Shown piece by piece: positions 62,667 through 64,000 of a DNA stretch of 64,000 bases. This DNA comes from Neoechinorhynchus agilis (Eukaryota; Acanthocephala): NCBI GenBank assembly GCA_051530055.1, contig CM121342.1, forward strand, positions 7,688,001 through 7,752,000. Reading direction: 5' to 3'. The notes under the pieces were generated by a model. It was not told the origin of the DNA. It ran no database searches and saw nothing but the letters and a program-made list of their open reading frames with translations. The first letter of the stretch is position 1, and the number at the start of each line of letters is the position of its first letter. The translations under genes were made by a program, and so were the position numbers.

Positions 62667-64000
62667 TCAAAGATCCTGTTCTCGATGTTCTATGGCATCA
62701 TTCTCTTGACGATTTTCAGGATCTTTTGCCCAACTGCACTGTTCTCCGGATCCAAGAATACCGTAGATTGCGGAAGATAAGAACAGCGATCCAGAATAGA
62801 CTAATAAAACTGTCTTCCATTTTGAGGCTACATTTCGTGTTTCGAACTGACTAGCCAAGCGAGGGCGTTGGTGAAATGAAATTCCGCGATGGCCGACATT
62901 GTATTTCCGATTCCGCATATTATTGCGGTTAACTGGCTTCCAATATCTGACACTGCACAAAGTAGCCCTCCTGCGAATGCCAAGTAGAACTAAATAAACG
63001 AACGATAAGTTAAAGTAAAGATGGCAAAAATTTACATGAAGAATCCACAGAAGAGAAACAATACGACGGCTACGATTCTCCGTTCTGGCGGAACAAACGC
63101 AATCATCAGCATTGACAATCCGACAAGTAGAGAACCTGTTAAAAAATCAATAAACAAATGAATAAACGTTGTTTAACTAACTTCCTGATTGAAAGAATTT
63201 CCTACAGTTTGTTCTGGAAAGGACGCGGCCATTGATCAATTTGTCCGCGAAGTATCCATTAAGGATACTCCCGATTGTGCAAACAACATGGGGGAGAGCG
63301 GAATATAGGCCCATTTCCGAATAACTGTACTTGAGAGCATCCTTTAAGTATTGTGGAACGACCGTGTACGTGGCGTAGAGTCCGAAATCGTAAAACATCA
63401 TCGTTAGGCACAATCCCCACACCTCTTTTGATTGAGCGATAGCTTTCCAGGGGATTGCATTGGACGCTGGCGTTGTATGGACCACGTTGCTTTCGATATA
63501 ATTCAGTTCATGTTTGTTTATCCTTCTGCAGTTCTGCGGTGACCGCGAACCATATAGCATCCATAAAAGAAGCCAAACCAGTCCAATGAATCCTAGATTA
63601 TTACTTTCTTATACATAATTATTAGCTAGAATTACTTACCAAGAAGATAAAAAAAGAGTGCCCATCCACTAATGTAATATATGATCGTGTTGTTGATTTT
63701 GCAGAAAATGCCGCCCAAGTAGAGAGATACGACTGTTCCCATGGCCTGACTTGCTCCAACGAGGCCCATGTGGGTCGATCTTTCTTTAGGTGGAAACCAA
63801 GCGGCTGCTACACTGTACAGCGAAGGCCACGCAAGAGCTTGGCCAATTCCAGCCACAATGCGGGATGCCACCATTGTGCCGACGCCTTTGTTGGCGGCAA
63901 AGGGACAAATCAGGGTCGAAATTGTTGACATTGTCAAAGATATGGACAGTGTTCTATGGGCATCAGTCCTGGCAACGACATAGCCGCCAACGAATTGAAC
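62667..64000 (-). CDS. SLC17-family (sialin/phosphate-type) MFS transporter, 3' exons; 5' part off the window
   Basis: An organic-anion/Na-phosphate transporter with the MFS fold. Exons on the minus strand: 64000-63640 (QFVGGYVVARTDAHRTLSIS, RIVAGIGQALAWPSLYSVAA and WFPPKERS, the SLC17 WxPPxERS signature). 63591-63182 (GFIGLVWLLLWMLYGSRSPQ, ESNV). 63135-63037 (LLVGLSMLMIAFV). About 62990-62667 (last helices, ending WAKDPENRQEND, as in family WxxxxE-V-Q-x-W ends). Donors and acceptors fit GT-AG (CTTG|GTAAGT; AATCTAG|GATTC; GGAA|GTTAGT; AACAG|GTTCT; TCAT|GTAAAT). In the last exon GGLLCAVSDIGSQL...GIGNTMSAIA is in a different frame from SQFETRNVASKWKTVLLVYS, so a base is lost or the copy is damaged there. 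It ends at a LINE tail. Confidence 0.85.

Noticed and set aside
1-64000. tRNA, rRNA or other structural RNA genes
   Set aside because: No cloverleaf with intact A and B boxes was found outside the SINE, and no rRNA-like conserved stretch.

Overview
The window is nuclear DNA of an invertebrate animal. It is AT-rich (judged by eye), has spliced genes with some very short introns (44-58 bp in CWF19L2), and carries metazoan orthologues: CDC123, GLMP, CWF19L2, DDX23, KPTN (kaptin), ACTR6/ARP6 and an SLC17-type transporter. It also holds RTE-type and RLE-like LINEs, Penelope-like elements, a tRNA-derived SINE and several hairpin MITE families. I cannot fix the phylum. The gene set and retroelements would suit an ecdysozoan or another small-intron invertebrate.

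Layout. (1) 1-10.4 kb is a compact housekeeping block: CDC123 (-, runs off the left edge), GLMP (-), CWF19L2 (+) and DDX23 (-). The last two are both spliceosomal and converge with 5 bp between stop codons. MITEs, a SINE and LINE tails sit in the gaps and introns. (2) 10.4-17.3 kb is AT-rich and gene-poor. It has two related small hydrophobic ORFs and a large inverted repeat that duplicates part of a GIY-YIG endonuclease ORF. (3) 17.4-20.3 kb is kaptin (KICSTOR subunit). (4) 20.8-59.3 kb is an accessory region. It contains five copies of a secreted leucine-rich-repeat (LRR) gene, all on the minus strand: two look intact, two are broken, and one is truncated against ARP6. It also contains three Tudor-domain genes, two of them in a ~2.26-kb direct duplication that is almost identical, plus a single-exon divergent homeobox gene. 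Two arrays of a 204-bp satellite lie here (about 3 and 21 copies). There are two Penelope-like elements, a miniature LTR element, an RLE-like LINE and an RTE LINE. (5) 59.5-62.7 kb is degraded LINE sequence. (6) 62.7-64 kb holds the 3' exons of an SLC17-family transporter (-).

The most striking structure is the ARP6 gene. Its N-terminal half lies at 57.1-57.5 kb and its C-terminal half at 24.2-25.4 kb, on the same strand but in the wrong order. The two halves meet in the same codon phase. If the 33.3-kb block between them were closed into a circle, ARP6 would be continuous. The sequence outside the block (LRR fragment, Tudor gene, then truncated LRR gene) has the same order as the LRR-Tudor-LRR module inside it. 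This suggests re-insertion of a circular or tandemly duplicated segment, or else a misassembly.

The LRR and Tudor genes form a young, actively rearranging cluster. The Tudor paralogues keep a common promoter block with a TATA-like stretch and a palindromic TTACGTAA site, although their proteins have diverged. All splice junctions, homologies and family names here come from reading the sequence. No database search was possible.
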